DNA of 64,000 nucleotides from Diplodia intermedia (Eukaryota > Ascomycota > Dothideomycetes > Botryosphaeriales > Botryosphaeriaceae). The position numbers and the translations under genes are program-made. The notes below the pieces were generated by a model that worked only from the letters and a program-made list of their open reading frames with translations, was not told the DNA's origin and searched no databases. Positions 30,131 through 41,302 of the stretch are shown here, piece after piece. The first letter of the stretch is position 1; each line of letters opens with the position of its first letter. Where the stretch lies: positions 248,001 to 312,000 of the forward strand of contig JAKEKT010000023.1 in NCBI GenBank assembly GCA_021495925.1, read 5' to 3'.

Positions 30131-32357
30131 ATGTGTCTTACGATGGAATGTACTCCAAAGACATGTTTCGAAGAGACGAGAAGGGATATGAGCGAGTGTA
30201 GCACTGGATCCCAAAGCGGACGATGAAAAAACAACAAAAAGGCTCGGAAACAGAGAGCCGTTCCGGAAAAGGACGTTTCTTGTAACATATTGTTTCTTCC
30301 TACATATTTTTTCCGCTGTCATCGTTCCGCTTAGCGAACGAGGCAACTGTGTATAGTTTACCAATGTTTACCAATCTGGCAAGAAGGCAAAGAAGAATTG
30401 TTCAACACCGCGTACACCTTGCAATCGTGAGCCCGGAACCCAGTCACTGCCTCATTGTCCCCACAACACTTGAGCTGAAACCGCCATAAATACCCATGAA
30501 AGCACGTTTCTATCCTCCCTTGCCTAGCACTTCAGTCCATGTCTCAAGCCATCCCGTCCCTTCGCACCAATTTCGGACTCGGATTCCCGGAACTGAGAAA
30601 CATCCGGCCAACCAAGAACCCCATCCATCACCCTATCCTCCCCCCCTTCTTCGACTTCACTATTCGTGAGGCCTCCCGTCCCCTCCAAACAGTGCATCAG
30701 GCATGAAAAACAACAGTGCGTCCATGGGGCGGGCGGGCCACATTGAGACAACGAGAAAAGACATCGTGATCGATTCATGGAAAGAGGGGCGCGCCGGACA
30801 GGGTTTACCCGAAGGGGCTGTCTCAAAACATTGGCAGTTAGAAGGCAGGCCAGCGTCACTCCACAGTAAAAAGCGGAAAGAAGAATGATGATGGACGCCG
30901 AATCTGGCGGATTATCATGCAGACTGCTCGTTCTCTGGTTTTCAGTGTGCAAGGCCCCTGGTGCGGTTGAGATAAGAGGACATGCAGTCTCCGCCGAACG
31001 ACCCTCCTACGAGCTTCGTCTCTCGATGCATGGATGACTTTTTAGGCTGCCAGTAAAAAGTCGATAATTTCAGTTGTGAAGCTACTTGTAGTCCAGCAGG
31101 CCAAAGAGCTCAACAACGGTTTTAGAAGATAGTTCTCTGCATTTCCATCTGGCCTCTTGGGACATGGCGGCTTGCAAGATGATCGAGCTCACACACATCT
31201 GTCTCACTGCGACACTGTACGCCCAACTTACCTAGGCAGTTCAGATCACGTTCGAATGCACAAGCATGGACTCAATTACACTCGCGGCCGGAGATCTACT
31301 TCGACTGCCTACATTGGAGGCCTTAAAAGACTAACACCTATGTCTGGACATCTTCTTCGACTGCTTACATAGTTGGGCTCAAACACTCTACAACCAAATA
31401 TGGAAGCGTGTGGCAGGACTCTTCCAACAGTATCTTACGAGAGCATGTTGTGAATCAATACTTTTCCTCTACTTGCTGAACATCGGATCGCAAGGGCGGA
31501 TAAGTTTCTGCCATTCCAAGCATGGCGTTGAGGAACACTGCTGGAATGTTCATGGCCTTTACTAAGATTAGTTGCTTTGCCTAAAAAATACGCAGGATTA
31601 GCATTTCTGGGCGCATCCAGGTTGAAAAGGTATGTACCTACGAGGAAGCACCGCCTCAAAGTTGAGCAGGTCATTGCTCTACTCTCCTGAACTTCTGGAA
31701 AAGCTTCGATTGTCCTTCTATAGAACGCTCCGTAAAAGAGAACGGGGTATAAGCAGAAGTTACATCTTACCGGTTTTTTTTCTTTTCCATGGAGTCGAGG
31801 GTGTAGTTCAAGAAGAAGAAAAATGGGAATGGAATCTTTTGTGTGGCATGCGAAGTATTTCCGCGGTCAAGTGCCTGGATTCCTATGTTGAACCATGTAT
31901 CAATACGTCTTGATTTGCTGATAAGGGATAGTTATTATCCTGACTCCATGTACGACTGGGGCTCTTGCCTGATATCCCTTTCACTAGCTAGATATATCTT
32001 TCAATATACAGCGCTATGGAACTTTACATTGCGACGGTTGTATGAGTAATGCTGAAGGAGGTTGTCTCGGCGATGAATCTTGTTCGAGAAATGAAAATCA
32101 AATTGCCGTCCTTGCTCGCTTACGATCATCCCTCTGGAACGCGTTGAGGGTATATGTATGTACAATATTACAACAGCTGGAATAGCCGCTCAAGATATGA
32201 TCCGTGATATGGATAGTGTCACCCCAACGTAAAGTGCGTCGCATCCGTATTTCATCATGTTCCAGTGATTTCCCATCCATCCCATATTATTTCTCCTTTC
32301 CCGCCAACGCCGTCAGCCCGCTCTAGTCGATAATACCAAGAAAGATCCAGTTGCACT
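30131..32357. other. Convergent intergenic region with a MITE-like repeat
   Basis: About 2.2 kb between the 3' ends of GH28 and GT15. The right half (31100-32100) is clearly AT-richer. It contains one copy of the dispersed repeat at about 31295-31376. No coding frame with domain character. Confidence 0.45.
31295..31376 (-). repeat. MITE-like dispersed repeat, copy 1
   Basis: Two direct 17-18-bp copies of CTTCGACTGCYTACAT (31299-31314 and 31355-31370) flank a core. Read on the minus strand, the right half is CTATGTAAGCAGTCGAAG followed by GTCCAGACATAGGTGTTAG and TCTTTTAAGG. This aligns base for base with the unit at 51093-51142 (CTACGTGAGCAGTCGAAG ... GTCTAGACATATATGTGAG). Confidence 0.7.
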
Positions 32358-33723
32358 TCAATCCATGCCAACGAACTTGAACCAGTTCGGCCGGCAATCT
32401 TCCTTGTTGAGCCAGGCTTCGCCATCGGTGAACTTGCCAGCGGTGCATCCCTTGCATTTGGGCGACGTTGGGCAATTGAAGAAAGGGATGTGCTGGTAAC
32501 CAATGTCGCGGAACCTGAGAGAGTGACGTCAGAATGTTTTGCTTCGAAGTGGGCCGCCTCGGAGACAACGTACCAGTGGATCTTGCTCTTGTCCTCAAAC
32601 ATGCCCAGTGCAATCGAATGTACCGGGGCATCGCCCCAACGCTCATAGAAGAAGCCTCCGGAGCGATCCAGGTGCTGGAAGTACTCTTCGTACGGGCGGC
32701 TACGCCAGAAGTCCATGTCGCCGACCTCGAAGTTGCTCCAGAAATGACAAGTGCTATAACCGTTGGCGAGGAGGTTGTGCTGCTCGCGACGCTTGCTGTC
32801 TGTGAGCCAGTCCATAGCGTTGTTCGAGTGCAAGAACTTGGCGTGGTTGTCGGATGCCAAGAACTTGAGAGTCTCGGGCCAGAGGGTGGTCACGCTCTGT
32901 GGGCTGTCGTAAAGGTTGATGGTAAATCCATACGTCTTGTTGTGGTCCTGCATCCAGGCGAATACGTCATAGTCGATGTCGCAGAAGAAGTGTACGTTCG
33001 GCTCGACACGCCAGTACCAGCGAGTGTTCTGGAGAGCGGGGTGCTTGTAGAACATGCCGCTGTTCCAGCGGCACATCTGATGGTAGGAGATCTTCTCGGC
33101 GTATTGGACCTTTTGCTCCTTCAGCAGCTCGACGGACTCATGGAACAGGTCCATGTTGATCCACGATGGCACGTCCCAGTGTTCCTTGGGGACAAGCTCT
33201 GCGATGTCTCGTCAGCATCCCAAGGCCAAATGAGCAGCCAACCCCTGTTGTAGACCTACCATAGTGGACTTGAGCCTTGGTTGCAGCGCTCGTCTTGCGC
33301 TTGAACTCATCGGTGAAGGGCTCGTCATTGAAGAAGGTCCAGGGATAGTTGAATTTGTGGTTCCATGTCCGCTCCAGGTCCCTCATGGACATCAGCATCT
33401 GGTCCAGCTCCTGATTGCGCACGAGGGCCATGATGGTGGCGTTGACGCGGTCGGAGTTCGGGTTATCGGGGGCATAGTTGTTGCCTTCGACTCGTCGCAG
33501 CGGCTCGGCGGGTTCCCCAGAAGCTACAATGCGGTCAGCAGCGGTCGACGGCGGCAAGTGCGGAGGCGAGCTTACGATCAGTCTGCGGATCCTTAACCCA
33601 ATCATCAATCTTGTTGGAGGGCCCTGACAGCGACGTCGGACCCTGGAATACCTGGAAAAGGACGAAGATGAAGAGGACGAGAGTGACAGCTGCCAGGGCA
33701 CGCATGCCCCGTGGAAGCGCCAT
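32358..33723 (-). CDS. Alpha-1,2-mannosyltransferase, GT15 (KRE2/MNT1 family)
   Basis: Golgi type II mannosyltransferase extending O- and N-linked mannans from GDP-mannose. Four exons on the minus strand (33576-33723, 33260-33523, 32574-33198, 32358-32514) give 397 residues; the frame closes exactly. N-terminal cytoplasmic MALPRGMR, then a signal anchor at about 9-27 (LAAVTLVLFIFVLFQVF). The catalytic domain has ATIMALVRNQEL, WTFFNDEPFTDEF, EKISYHQMCRWNSG, WRVEPNVHFFCDIDYD (EPNV being the metal/nucleotide site), GYSTCHFWSNFEVGD (containing the family's conserved catalytic-region Glu) and HWFRDIGYQHIPFFNCP across the last junction, ending in GKFTDGEAWLNKEDCRPNWF. Length and motifs are standard. 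It is divergent from GCP5 with 225 bp between the start codons. Confidence 0.92.
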
Positions 33724-33948
33724 GGTTGAAGGGTGATGGTGATGGGGAATAGGGCCTAGCGGAGAGAGGGATTGCCAGGTCTCCTGCGGCGAGCGCGTCC
33801 TACGTATGCGCCCTGCCTTCCTCGCAGGGTTGCAATCGCCCGCGGTTCTGCCGGCGCTGTTGTTCCCGCGCCGACGCTTCTCCCCCGGCCGTGCGCCTCA
33901 GGTACCCAACGACAACCCGATCGCAACAAGATGTGATCCCGCCCAGCC

Positions 33949-36838
33949 ATGGCGCATTCTGCAAGCCTGAACAGCGCCGCCACCGAGCTTATCTACAAAG
34001 TCGTGGGACCTGCCGCTTCGGTGCGTCGTGCCGTCAGCCCGTTCTGCCGCGCTGCTGACTTGGTTGCAGGACAACCCACGCAAATTCAGACGAACCAGAG
34101 ATGCCGTCCTGCGGGGTCTTCGCTCCCAACAGTGGGCGCGCGTTAATCAGTTCGACGTGCAGGCCAGCTATGAGGGCCTTATGGAGAAGTTTATCGTGCT
34201 GGACCGCGAGGACCTGGCCGAAACCCTAGAGGACCGGCTCAGGGAGCTGCTCCAACTGCAGACCAAATGGACCCCGGATATCCTGGCCCTGTTCCTGAGC
34301 CTGTCAGACCGCCCGGTTGAGAATTCCAGGCTGGAGGATCTTGAGAGGATAAAACCGGCAGAGCATGCGCCTGAGCTCACCTGGGCTGATATCATTGCCG
34401 ATGATCCGCTGGACGAGGAGGGCATTTGGGACGACATTGACTATGCCGCCGAATCTTCCGAGGATGAGCCTGCGCCACGCCAGAGAAAGCGTGCGCCAAC
34501 TAAGGATACCACTCCGGCCTCGTCCGTGGTCGACGAAGACGAGTTTACTGCTGCTGCCGAAGCATGCATCGTCTCCCCTGACCCATCTGTCCTGCAAGGC
34601 ATCGAAGAAGCTCAATTTTGGAGGCAAGCACACAAGCGCGACTCCATGCTGCCCAAGCCGGAAACACACATCACCGAGCTTCAAGCGGTGCGTGAGACCT
34701 TGTTCATGCTACGCGGGGTGCCGGCTTCTCTGTTTACTTTGAACAAAGACCTGAGGAGGGTGGAGCTCTCCAAAAACTATGCTCTAAGCCACACAGCGAT
34801 ACCTACATGGCAACACCAGTTGCAAGAGCTCGCAGGCATAGGCACCACACTTCTGCAGCTGCGTTTCTGGATGAAGTTTGAGCAAGCGATTGCTCTCCTC
34901 CAAACATTTCGGGCAGCCGTAGTGGAAGAGCTTCGGTCCTTTGATACATTTATTGCGCAGCTGCAAGACTGTTGCCTTGGCTCTAGTCCGGTAATTGTCA
35001 GCCTCATCGCCGTGATGACCAAGGTCCGACTACGAGCAAGCCCTCTTCTGCGTATCAGAAGGCTTATCACAGGAGCCTCACAAAGCGCCCAACGGAGCCC
35101 TTTCCTTTTGTTAGAAGGCCTGTATGATGAAATCAACATGGTCCAGATGGCTGGAGACGCTGATTTGTTCTCTGTCCTTTCGCGAATCTTCTTCCAGTGC
35201 TTGCAGACTTACCTCAAGCCAATCCGGCGCTGGATGGAGGAAGGCGAGCTTGGCATAAATGACCAAATCTTTTTCATTGGCACGGTGGATAAAAGCAGTG
35301 AAGCAGCATCGTTGTGGCACGATCAGTTCGTTCTTCGACGTGATCAGTCGGACAAATTGCATGCCCCCAGCTTTTTGCATCCGGCAGCAAAGAAAATCTT
35401 CAACTCCGGAAAGAGTGTGGTCTTCTTGAAAGAGCTCGGCCATCACCTTGCCGATTCGTCTGCTGTTGTAGAGCCACGGTTAGACCTGGAAGCTGTATGT
35501 GGTGCAAGCACTTTCGACTCTTCATCGATCCCTCTGGCCCCCTTCTCAGAACTATTCGGGTTCGCCTTCGAGGACTGGATTCGCAGCAAGTATACTTTCG
35601 CATCCTCCATCTTACGACAGAGGCTATTTTCCGGCTACGGTCTTTGGGAATCCCTAGATGCACTAGACTTCATCTACCTGTCAAAGGACGGCTCCCTCAT
35701 GCAGGCCTTCGCCGACACCGTCTTCGAAAAGCTCGACCGCGGACGCCGCGGCTGGAACGACCGCTACGTCATGAGCGAGATCGCACGCAGCATCTACGGA
35801 ACAGTCCCCAGCGTCCTGGCCGACAAGCTAGCGATCCGCACCGCGCCCATCAAAGAGAAAGGCCGCACCAGCCCGCGCAGCGTCAAGGCCCTCGCCGCCA
35901 TCGCCGTCGACTACTTCCTGCCCTGGCACATCGTCAACGTCGTCCAGCGCAACTCGACCGCCACCTACCAGCGCGTCTTCGTGCTGCTCCTGCAAGTCTA
36001 CCGCGCCCGCTACGTCCTCCGCGCCTCCAGCCTCTGGCGCAGCACCGCCGCCCTCCACCGGACAACCGCCTCTTCCTCTTCCTCCCGCACCAGGCACCTC
36101 CAATACCACCTCCGCCACCGCCTCCTGTGGCTCGCCGACACCCTCCACTCCCACCTCGCCGAGACCGCCATCGCCCCCGCCGCCGCCGCCCTCCGCCGCC
36201 GCCTCGCCGCCGCCGCCGACATCGACGAGATGGCCGCCGTGCACGCCGACCACGTCGCGCGCCTCGAGGCCCGCTGCCTGCTGGCCAAGCAGCTGGCGCC
36301 CATCCACGCCGCCCTCGTCGAGCTGCTGGACCTGTGCGTGGCGTTTGCGGACCTCACGAGCGAAGCGGAGGAAGAAGAGGAACGAGGTGCGGGCGAGGGC
36401 GGAGCGGCGGCGGCGGACTGGGGCCGGTCGACGATGGGAGGAGGAGGGGGTTCGGCTGATGGAAGCACTAGGAGGAAAGGCGGCGGGGCCAGGAAGAGGC
36501 CGGAGAACAAGGGGAGGAGGGTCAGTGGGTTGCAGGTCGCGCTGGCGGAGGTGTCGGACGAGTCGTCGTCCGGGGATGACGAAATGGAAGGTCGCGGTGC
36601 GGCGTTGGATGTGGAGGGCCCGGGGAAGAAGGGAAAGAGGTCTGGGGGCAGGGAGAGAGGGTCGATGCAGGAGAAGCTGGGCCGAATGAAGGAGGCCTTT
36701 GAGAAGCATTTTGGATTCGTCGTTGCTGGTTTGAGGGGCGTGAGCAGGGCGGGCGGTGAGAGGTGTTGGGAGATGTTGGCGGAAAGGCTGGAGTGGGAAG
36801 CTGCGCAGGGAAAAGTTGGCGGCGGCGGCAGGGGGTGA
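33949..36838 (+). CDS. GCP5: Gamma-tubulin complex component GCP5-like
   Basis: Spc97/Spc98-family protein of the gamma-tubulin ring complex, needed for microtubule nucleation. Exon 1 is 33949-34020 (24 codons), exon 2 34070-36838; 946 residues, phase 0, 49-bp intron with GTGCGT/TTGCAG ends. The N-terminal GRIP1 region includes ELQAVRETLFMLRGVPASLFTL, GVPASLFTL being the element typical of GCPs, and IRRWMEEGELGINDQIFFIG, the W-x-x-x-GEL signature shared by GCP2-6. GRIP2 includes AVDYFLPWHIVNVVQRNSTATYQRVFVLLLQVYRARYVL. Acidic (about 130-180) and Gly/basic (about 795-880) insertions are lineage-variable spacers. Assignment to GCP5 rather than GCP4 or GCP6 rests on overall spacing and is moderate. 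Confidence 0.85.
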
Positions 36839-37053
36839 ATGCACGATGTACGCAGGCGTCGCGTAAAAGACGATAGTTATGAATATACCCGCGAATGGAA
36901 GCAACTGTCATATTATGTCTTCTGACTGCAAAGCCGAGTCGATAGGAGGGGCAATGGTTCATGGCAGCTTTTTCCATGAATCACCGCAAGCAGCCGCATC
37001 CATCTAATGTCTGACATGTTGCCAGGCAATATGAAGGTATATTTCAACACTGT

Positions 37054-38620
37054 TTACTCCTCAGCATCCTTCTCTCCCTTCTGCTTCTTCTGAGCAGCAT
37101 CCTTTTCATCCTTCTCAGCCGCGGGACCACCATTTGCCCATTTCCTCCTCGCCTTTTCTTCATCCTCCTGTGTCCATTCCCGCGGCAGTATCGCGAAGCA
37201 GAGGTAGCTCGTGTGCGTCTTGATTTCCGGCTCCGTGCGGTGCACCAACCTGCCCTCCTTGAAGACCTTCCGTCTCTTTTCCTCTTCCCTGATACGCTGC
37301 AACCGCTGCTCCTTGCTCTCCTTGCCCCAGCCCTTTCCGAGATCCGAGTCAGGGCCTTGCTCGCTGCTCTCTGCCGCGGCGCTGCCATGCATAGTCTCGT
37401 GGAAGTTCTTGATGCGGCCTTCGACTTCGCGGAGGCGACCGAGCGCCTCATCGACGGTGGCGGGCGTGGCGTTGACGCCGCGGAGACCCTCCTCGTGCAG
37501 GCCGACGCGGTCGCGACGCACTTCGATGCGGCGATGCAGGACCTCGACCATCTCGATGGCCGTCCAACCCAGCCGCCTCATCTCAGACGTGGTGCGCTGG
37601 ACCTGCTCAATGCAAGGGGAGAAGGTGCAGAGGCGGACGGCTTTCTTGGGATTGAGCGGCGAGCGGAAATCTTCGGGTGTCTCGGAAGTGGGTTCCAGGG
37701 CATCTGAGCTGTTGCTCGCGGAGGTTGTTGCCGCGGCACGGCTGCGCGCGAGGTGCTTGAGAGCCATCCACGGTGCGGGAAGGTCCAAAAATATGGCGTC
37801 CGCCTGAGGGAGGGTACCATCTTCGGGGGTGCTGAAGCCATTGTTGTAGACGTCGGCATGCGTGACGGTAACCAGCTGGTCCATACCGTGCTCCTTCAGC
37901 TCCTCCTTCAGTTTCTCGGCGCGCGGCTCGTGGTACTCGAAGCTGTAGACATGGCCGTACTTCTTGCGCTTCTTTTTTCCATCCTCTGCGCCGTTTGCTT
38001 GCGCCGTCTCTTCGGCCTCCGCAAGAGGGTAGCCATTGAACGTCGCGCGGACAGAAGCATGCGTGAAAGAACCGCTACCAGCTCCCGCTTCAATCAAGGT
38101 ATCTCCTGGCCTGACTCGTAACCTCTGGAGGACGTAGCTGTAGTCGGGGGTGTAGACGACCTGCGTCCGGTGCGGCAACGAGGTTGTCCATGTCTCGGGC
38201 GTAGGAGGAATTAGATGTGTGAATCCACTGGATGCGAAGCCGACTTCTATCCTGGTTGGAGGTCAGATTGGCGTTTCCGGCAGAAAAATAAAAGTAGACT
38301 TACGCAGTACTGTCGCCGTCGTCGCCTTGAGCATTCTCATCGCGCTTCCGCTTCTTGTTGCTCTTCTTTCCGCGGCGTCCGGTGTCCACATTGGCAGCGC
38401 GCACTTGCATGCCCCATGGCACGTTCACCAGAGTGCTGTGGGGAAAGGAGCCGAAGCGGGTGTTGACGACACAGCCTTCAGCATATAAGGATTCGGCGTC
38501 GGGGGAGGCGTTGATCACGACGGGAGTGAGGTGCTCGCGGCTGAGGTGGACCAGGGCCAGCTGGCCATCGCGGGTCTTGGCGCCGGGGTCGAGGAAGGGC
38601 GAAGGGCGAAAGGAAGGCAT
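37054..38620 (-). CDS. TRM61: tRNA (adenine58-N1)-methyltransferase catalytic subunit
   Basis: SAM-dependent catalytic subunit (Gcd14/Trm61) that forms m1A58 in tRNAs with Trm6. Exons on the minus strand are 38304-38620 and 37054-38227, joined in phase 2 at GTAAGT / ATCCAG, giving 496 residues. The N-terminal domain includes REHLTPVVINASPD and VNTRFGSFPHSTLVNVPWGMQVR. After the junction, LPHRTQVVYTPDYSYVLQRLRVRPGDTLIEAGAGSGSFTHA holds the SAM-binding loop (motif I, about 148-160). AIFLDLPAPWMALKHL is motif IV (DLPxPW), and FSPCIEQVQRTTSEMRRLGW follows. The C-terminus is Lys/Glu-rich with no motif. An earlier acceptor (GATAG at about 38245) would break frame, so I chose the later one. The gene is divergent from CysRS over a 168-bp spacer. 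Confidence 0.9.
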
Positions 38621-38788
38621 GGTGGGCGTGTGGTGGAGGGTGGGAGTGACGTGCGGTGGTCGAAAAAAGTCGCGGACGCGCTTGCCCCGCGGCCGATCGG
38701 CGCCAGGGTCTGGGCTCGCAGCTGTGCGTCTCAAAACGAAGACGTGCTGCACTGACTCACTGCTGGGTACGAACAAACAATGAAGTAG
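38621..38788. promoter_or_regulatory. Bidirectional promoter, TRM61 / cysteinyl-tRNA synthetase
   Basis: Only 168 bp separate the two divergent start codons, so core promoters and leaders must overlap. The spacer is GC-rich and I see no TATA element. Confidence 0.6.
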
Positions 38789-41302
38789 ATGCCACCGTTG
38801 CTATTCCGCCGTCTGCACACCCACAGCTTCGCGCCCGCGCCCCGGATCCGCTCGTCTCTGCCCATCCGGCCCCTCGCCCGCACCATGTCCGCCCGCACCC
38901 AGCCTCCGTGGCAGTCGCCGCAGGCCCGCTCTGATCTCCCGCCGCTCCACGTCTACAACTCCCTGACCCGCTCCAAGGTCCCCTTCGTGCCCATTGACGG
39001 CAACAAGGTCTCCTGGTACGCCTGCGGTCCCACCGTCTACGACGACGCCCACCTGGGCCACGCCCGCAACTATGTCTCGACCGACATCATTCGCCGCATC
39101 ATGCGCGATTATTTCAAATTCGACGTGCGCTTCGTCATGAACATCACCGACGTCGACGACAAGATCATTCTGCGCGGCAGGCAACAGTTTTTGCTTGCAC
39201 AGTTTGTCGCCAAGCACCCCGAGCTGGACGACGACACGCTGTCCACGGCGAAGAAGGCTTTCGAGGCCTACCTGAAGAAGAACCTTTCCCTGCTCCCTGC
39301 CGACCTGAAGCCCGAACAGTACGCGGAAGAGTCGAAGAAGGCATATGGACATGTTTTGGCGGGCAAGGCGGTCGAGGGCGACGGCCCGGCTGGTGACAAG
39401 GAAGCGAAGGTCAAGATGCACTTGAAGACGGGATCCGCTGCTGCGGAGGCTCTGATTCTGGCGGATGCGAAGAAGACCAATGTGACGGAGTTTTACACCA
39501 AGACCGAGGATGTTTTGCTGCCATACCTCGACTCCCTGTACGGCACCACAATAGACGCCAACGATCACAGCATTTTTACCAGGTTAACCAAGAAATTCGA
39601 GGGCCGCTTTATGGAGGACGTCCGCGCGTTGAACTGCTTGGATCCGGACGTGGTGACCCGTGTCACCGAATATGGCCAGCAAATCGTAGACTTTGTGGAC
39701 AAGGTTGTGAAGAACGGATATGGCTACGCCACGTCCGACGGATCTGTCTACTTTGATATTCAGGCCTTTGAGAAAGACGGCAATTCGTACGCGCGCCTGG
39801 AGCCGTGGAACAGAAACGACAAGGACCTTCAAGCTGACGGAGAAGGCGCCCTGACCAAGAAGAGCACAGAGAAGCGCTCGGATGCTGACTTCGCTCTATG
39901 GAAGTCATCAAAGCCGGGTGAGCCGGCGTGGCCAAGTCCCTGGGGCCAGGGCAGGCCCGGTTGGCACATTGAGTGCTCTGCTATGGCTTCAGATGTCCTC
40001 GGACAGAAGGTGGATATCCACTCTGGAGGTATCGACCTTGCTTTCCCTCACCACGACAACGAGTTGGCACAGAGCGAAGCCTTCTGGGCGGAATGCAAGC
40101 ACGACCACCAAAGCCACCAGTGGATCAACTATTTCCTTCACATGGGACACCTGTCCATCTCTGGTTCAAAAATGTCCAAATCCCTCAAGAACTTCACTAC
40201 CATCAGAGAAGCGCTTGGTCGCGGTGACTGGACTCCTCGTTCTCTCCGCATCGTATTTTTGTTGGGCGGCTGGAAGGAACCGGTCGAAATCACCGAGGGT
40301 CTCGTCAAGGAGGGTGCCGCTTGGGAGGATAAGGTGAACAACTTCTTCCTCAAGATCAAGGATCTTGAAAGAAATCCTTCGCCCGAGAACGTGGCGTCGG
40401 CAGAGGCGGACTCCGCTCTTCAGACCGCCTTCAGTGCTGCGCAGACGGACCTCGACAAGGCACTTTGCGATTCTTTTGATACCCCCTCTGCTATGCAGGT
40501 CACCTCCCGTCTGATCACAGATTACAACTCGGCTGCTACAAAGGCCTCGCTATCAGACGCGACCGCCCTCACGATTGGCCGTTGGATCACCAAGATCGTC
40601 ACCATCTTCGGCCTCGACGACAAGGCGGATCCCAGCGATGCCAACCGCATCGGCTGGTCCGGAATCGACATCCCAGCGCCCGCTCAGCCGTTCGTGTACC
40701 CCGTCTCCGCCCTCCGCGACGCCGTCCGCGACGCCGCCAAGTCGGGCACCATGGACGTCGCCGCCATCAAGGATCTCGCCTCCAAGAACCCGGCGGCGGC
40801 CGAGCAGCCCGCCGACGCCATCCCCTACGCCGAGGTGTACACGCAGTTCCAGGAGGACGTCAAGTCGCTGGCGGACAAGCAGGCGCCGGCCAAGGACTTC
40901 CTGTCGCTGTGCGACAAGCTCCGCGACATGCACCTGTGGGAGCTCGGCATCTACCTCGAGGACCGCGACGCGCAGCAGCTGCCGGCGCTGGTGCGGCCGC
41001 TGTCGGCGGACCTGATCGAGGCGCGCCAGCAAAAGGACGCGCAGGCGGCGGCCAAGCTGGCGGCCAAGGAGAAGCGCGAGCGCGACGAGGCGGAGCGCAA
41101 GGCGGCGCTCGCGGAGAAGGCGAAGCTCAGCCACCTCGACATGTTCCGCTCGGCCGAGTACGGCGCGTGGGACGACGAGGGCCTGCCGATCAGGGACGCC
41201 AAGGGCGAGGAGCTGCCGAAGAGCCGGACGAAGAAGCTGAGGAAGGAGTGGGAGAGGCAGAAGAAGTTGCATGAGGAGTGGTTGGCGGAGCAGAAGAAGT
41301 AG
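38789..41302 (+). CDS. CRS1: Cysteinyl-tRNA synthetase, probably dual-targeted
   Basis: Class I synthetase charging tRNA-Cys. Single exon, 837 residues from the first ATG. Residues 1-32 (MPPLLFRRLHTHSFAPAPRI and onward) are Arg-rich and acid-free, a good mitochondrial presequence. A second in-frame ATG at 38885 (M33, MSARTQPPW) would yield the cytosolic form, so one gene may supply both compartments. Catalytic motifs: WYACGPTVYDDAHLGHARN with the HIGH motif as HLGH (about 88-91), NITDVDDKII, WPSPWGQGRPGWHIECSAM, HSGGIDLAFPHHDNE with the zinc ligands, and GSKMSKSLKNF (KMSKS near 461). The C-terminal part is a charged helical extension ending LRKEWERQKKLHEEWLAEQ. The length matches eukaryotic enzymes with insertions. 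Confidence 0.93.
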   Translation: MPPLLFRRLHTHSFAPAPRIRSSLPIRPLARTMSARTQPPWQSPQARSDLPPLHVYNSLTRSKVPFVPIDGNKVSWYACGPTVYDDAHLGHARNYVSTDIIRRIMRDYFKFDVRFVMNITDVDDKIILRGRQQFLLAQFVAKHPELDDDTLSTAKKAFEAYLKKNLSLLPADLKPEQYAEESKKAYGHVLAGKAVEGDGPAGDKEAKVKMHLKTGSAAAEALILADAKKTNVTEFYTKTEDVLLPYLDSLYGTTIDANDHSIFTRLTKKFEGRFMEDVRALNCLDPDVVTRVTEYGQQIVDFVDKVVKNGYGYATSDGSVYFDIQAFEKDGNSYARLEPWNRNDKDLQADGEGALTKKSTEKRSDADFALWKSSKPGEPAWPSPWGQGRPGWHIECSAMASDVLGQKVDIHSGGIDLAFPHHDNELAQSEAFWAECKHDHQSHQWINYFLHMGHLSISGSKMSKSLKNFTTIREALGRGDWTPRSLRIVFLLGGWKEPVEITEGLVKEGAAWEDKVNNFFLKIKDLERNPSPENVASAEADSALQTAFSAAQTDLDKALCDSFDTPSAMQVTSRLITDYNSAATKASLSDATALTIGRWITKIVTIFGLDDKADPSDANRIGWSGIDIPAPAQPFVYPVSALRDAVRDAAKSGTMDVAAIKDLASKNPAAAEQPADAIPYAEVYTQFQEDVKSLADKQAPAKDFLSLCDKLRDMHLWELGIYLEDRDAQQLPALVRPLSADLIEARQQKDAQAAAKLAAKEKRERDEAERKAALAEKAKLSHLDMFRSAEYGAWDDEGLPIRDAKGEELPKSRTKKLRKEWERQKKLHEEWLAEQKK

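Noticed and set aside
28514..30364. 616-codon minus-strand frame opposite the rhamnogalacturonase
   Set aside because: Gly/Val/Ser-rich low complexity that mirrors the strong third-position C bias of the GH28 gene; no domain.
35828..36904. 358-codon minus-strand frame inside GCP5
   Set aside because: Overlaps conserved GRIP2 sequence and has shadow-like composition.
40553..41274. Frames on both strands within the CysRS 3' half
   Set aside because: Leu/Arg or Arg/Gly shadows caused by high GC at third positions.
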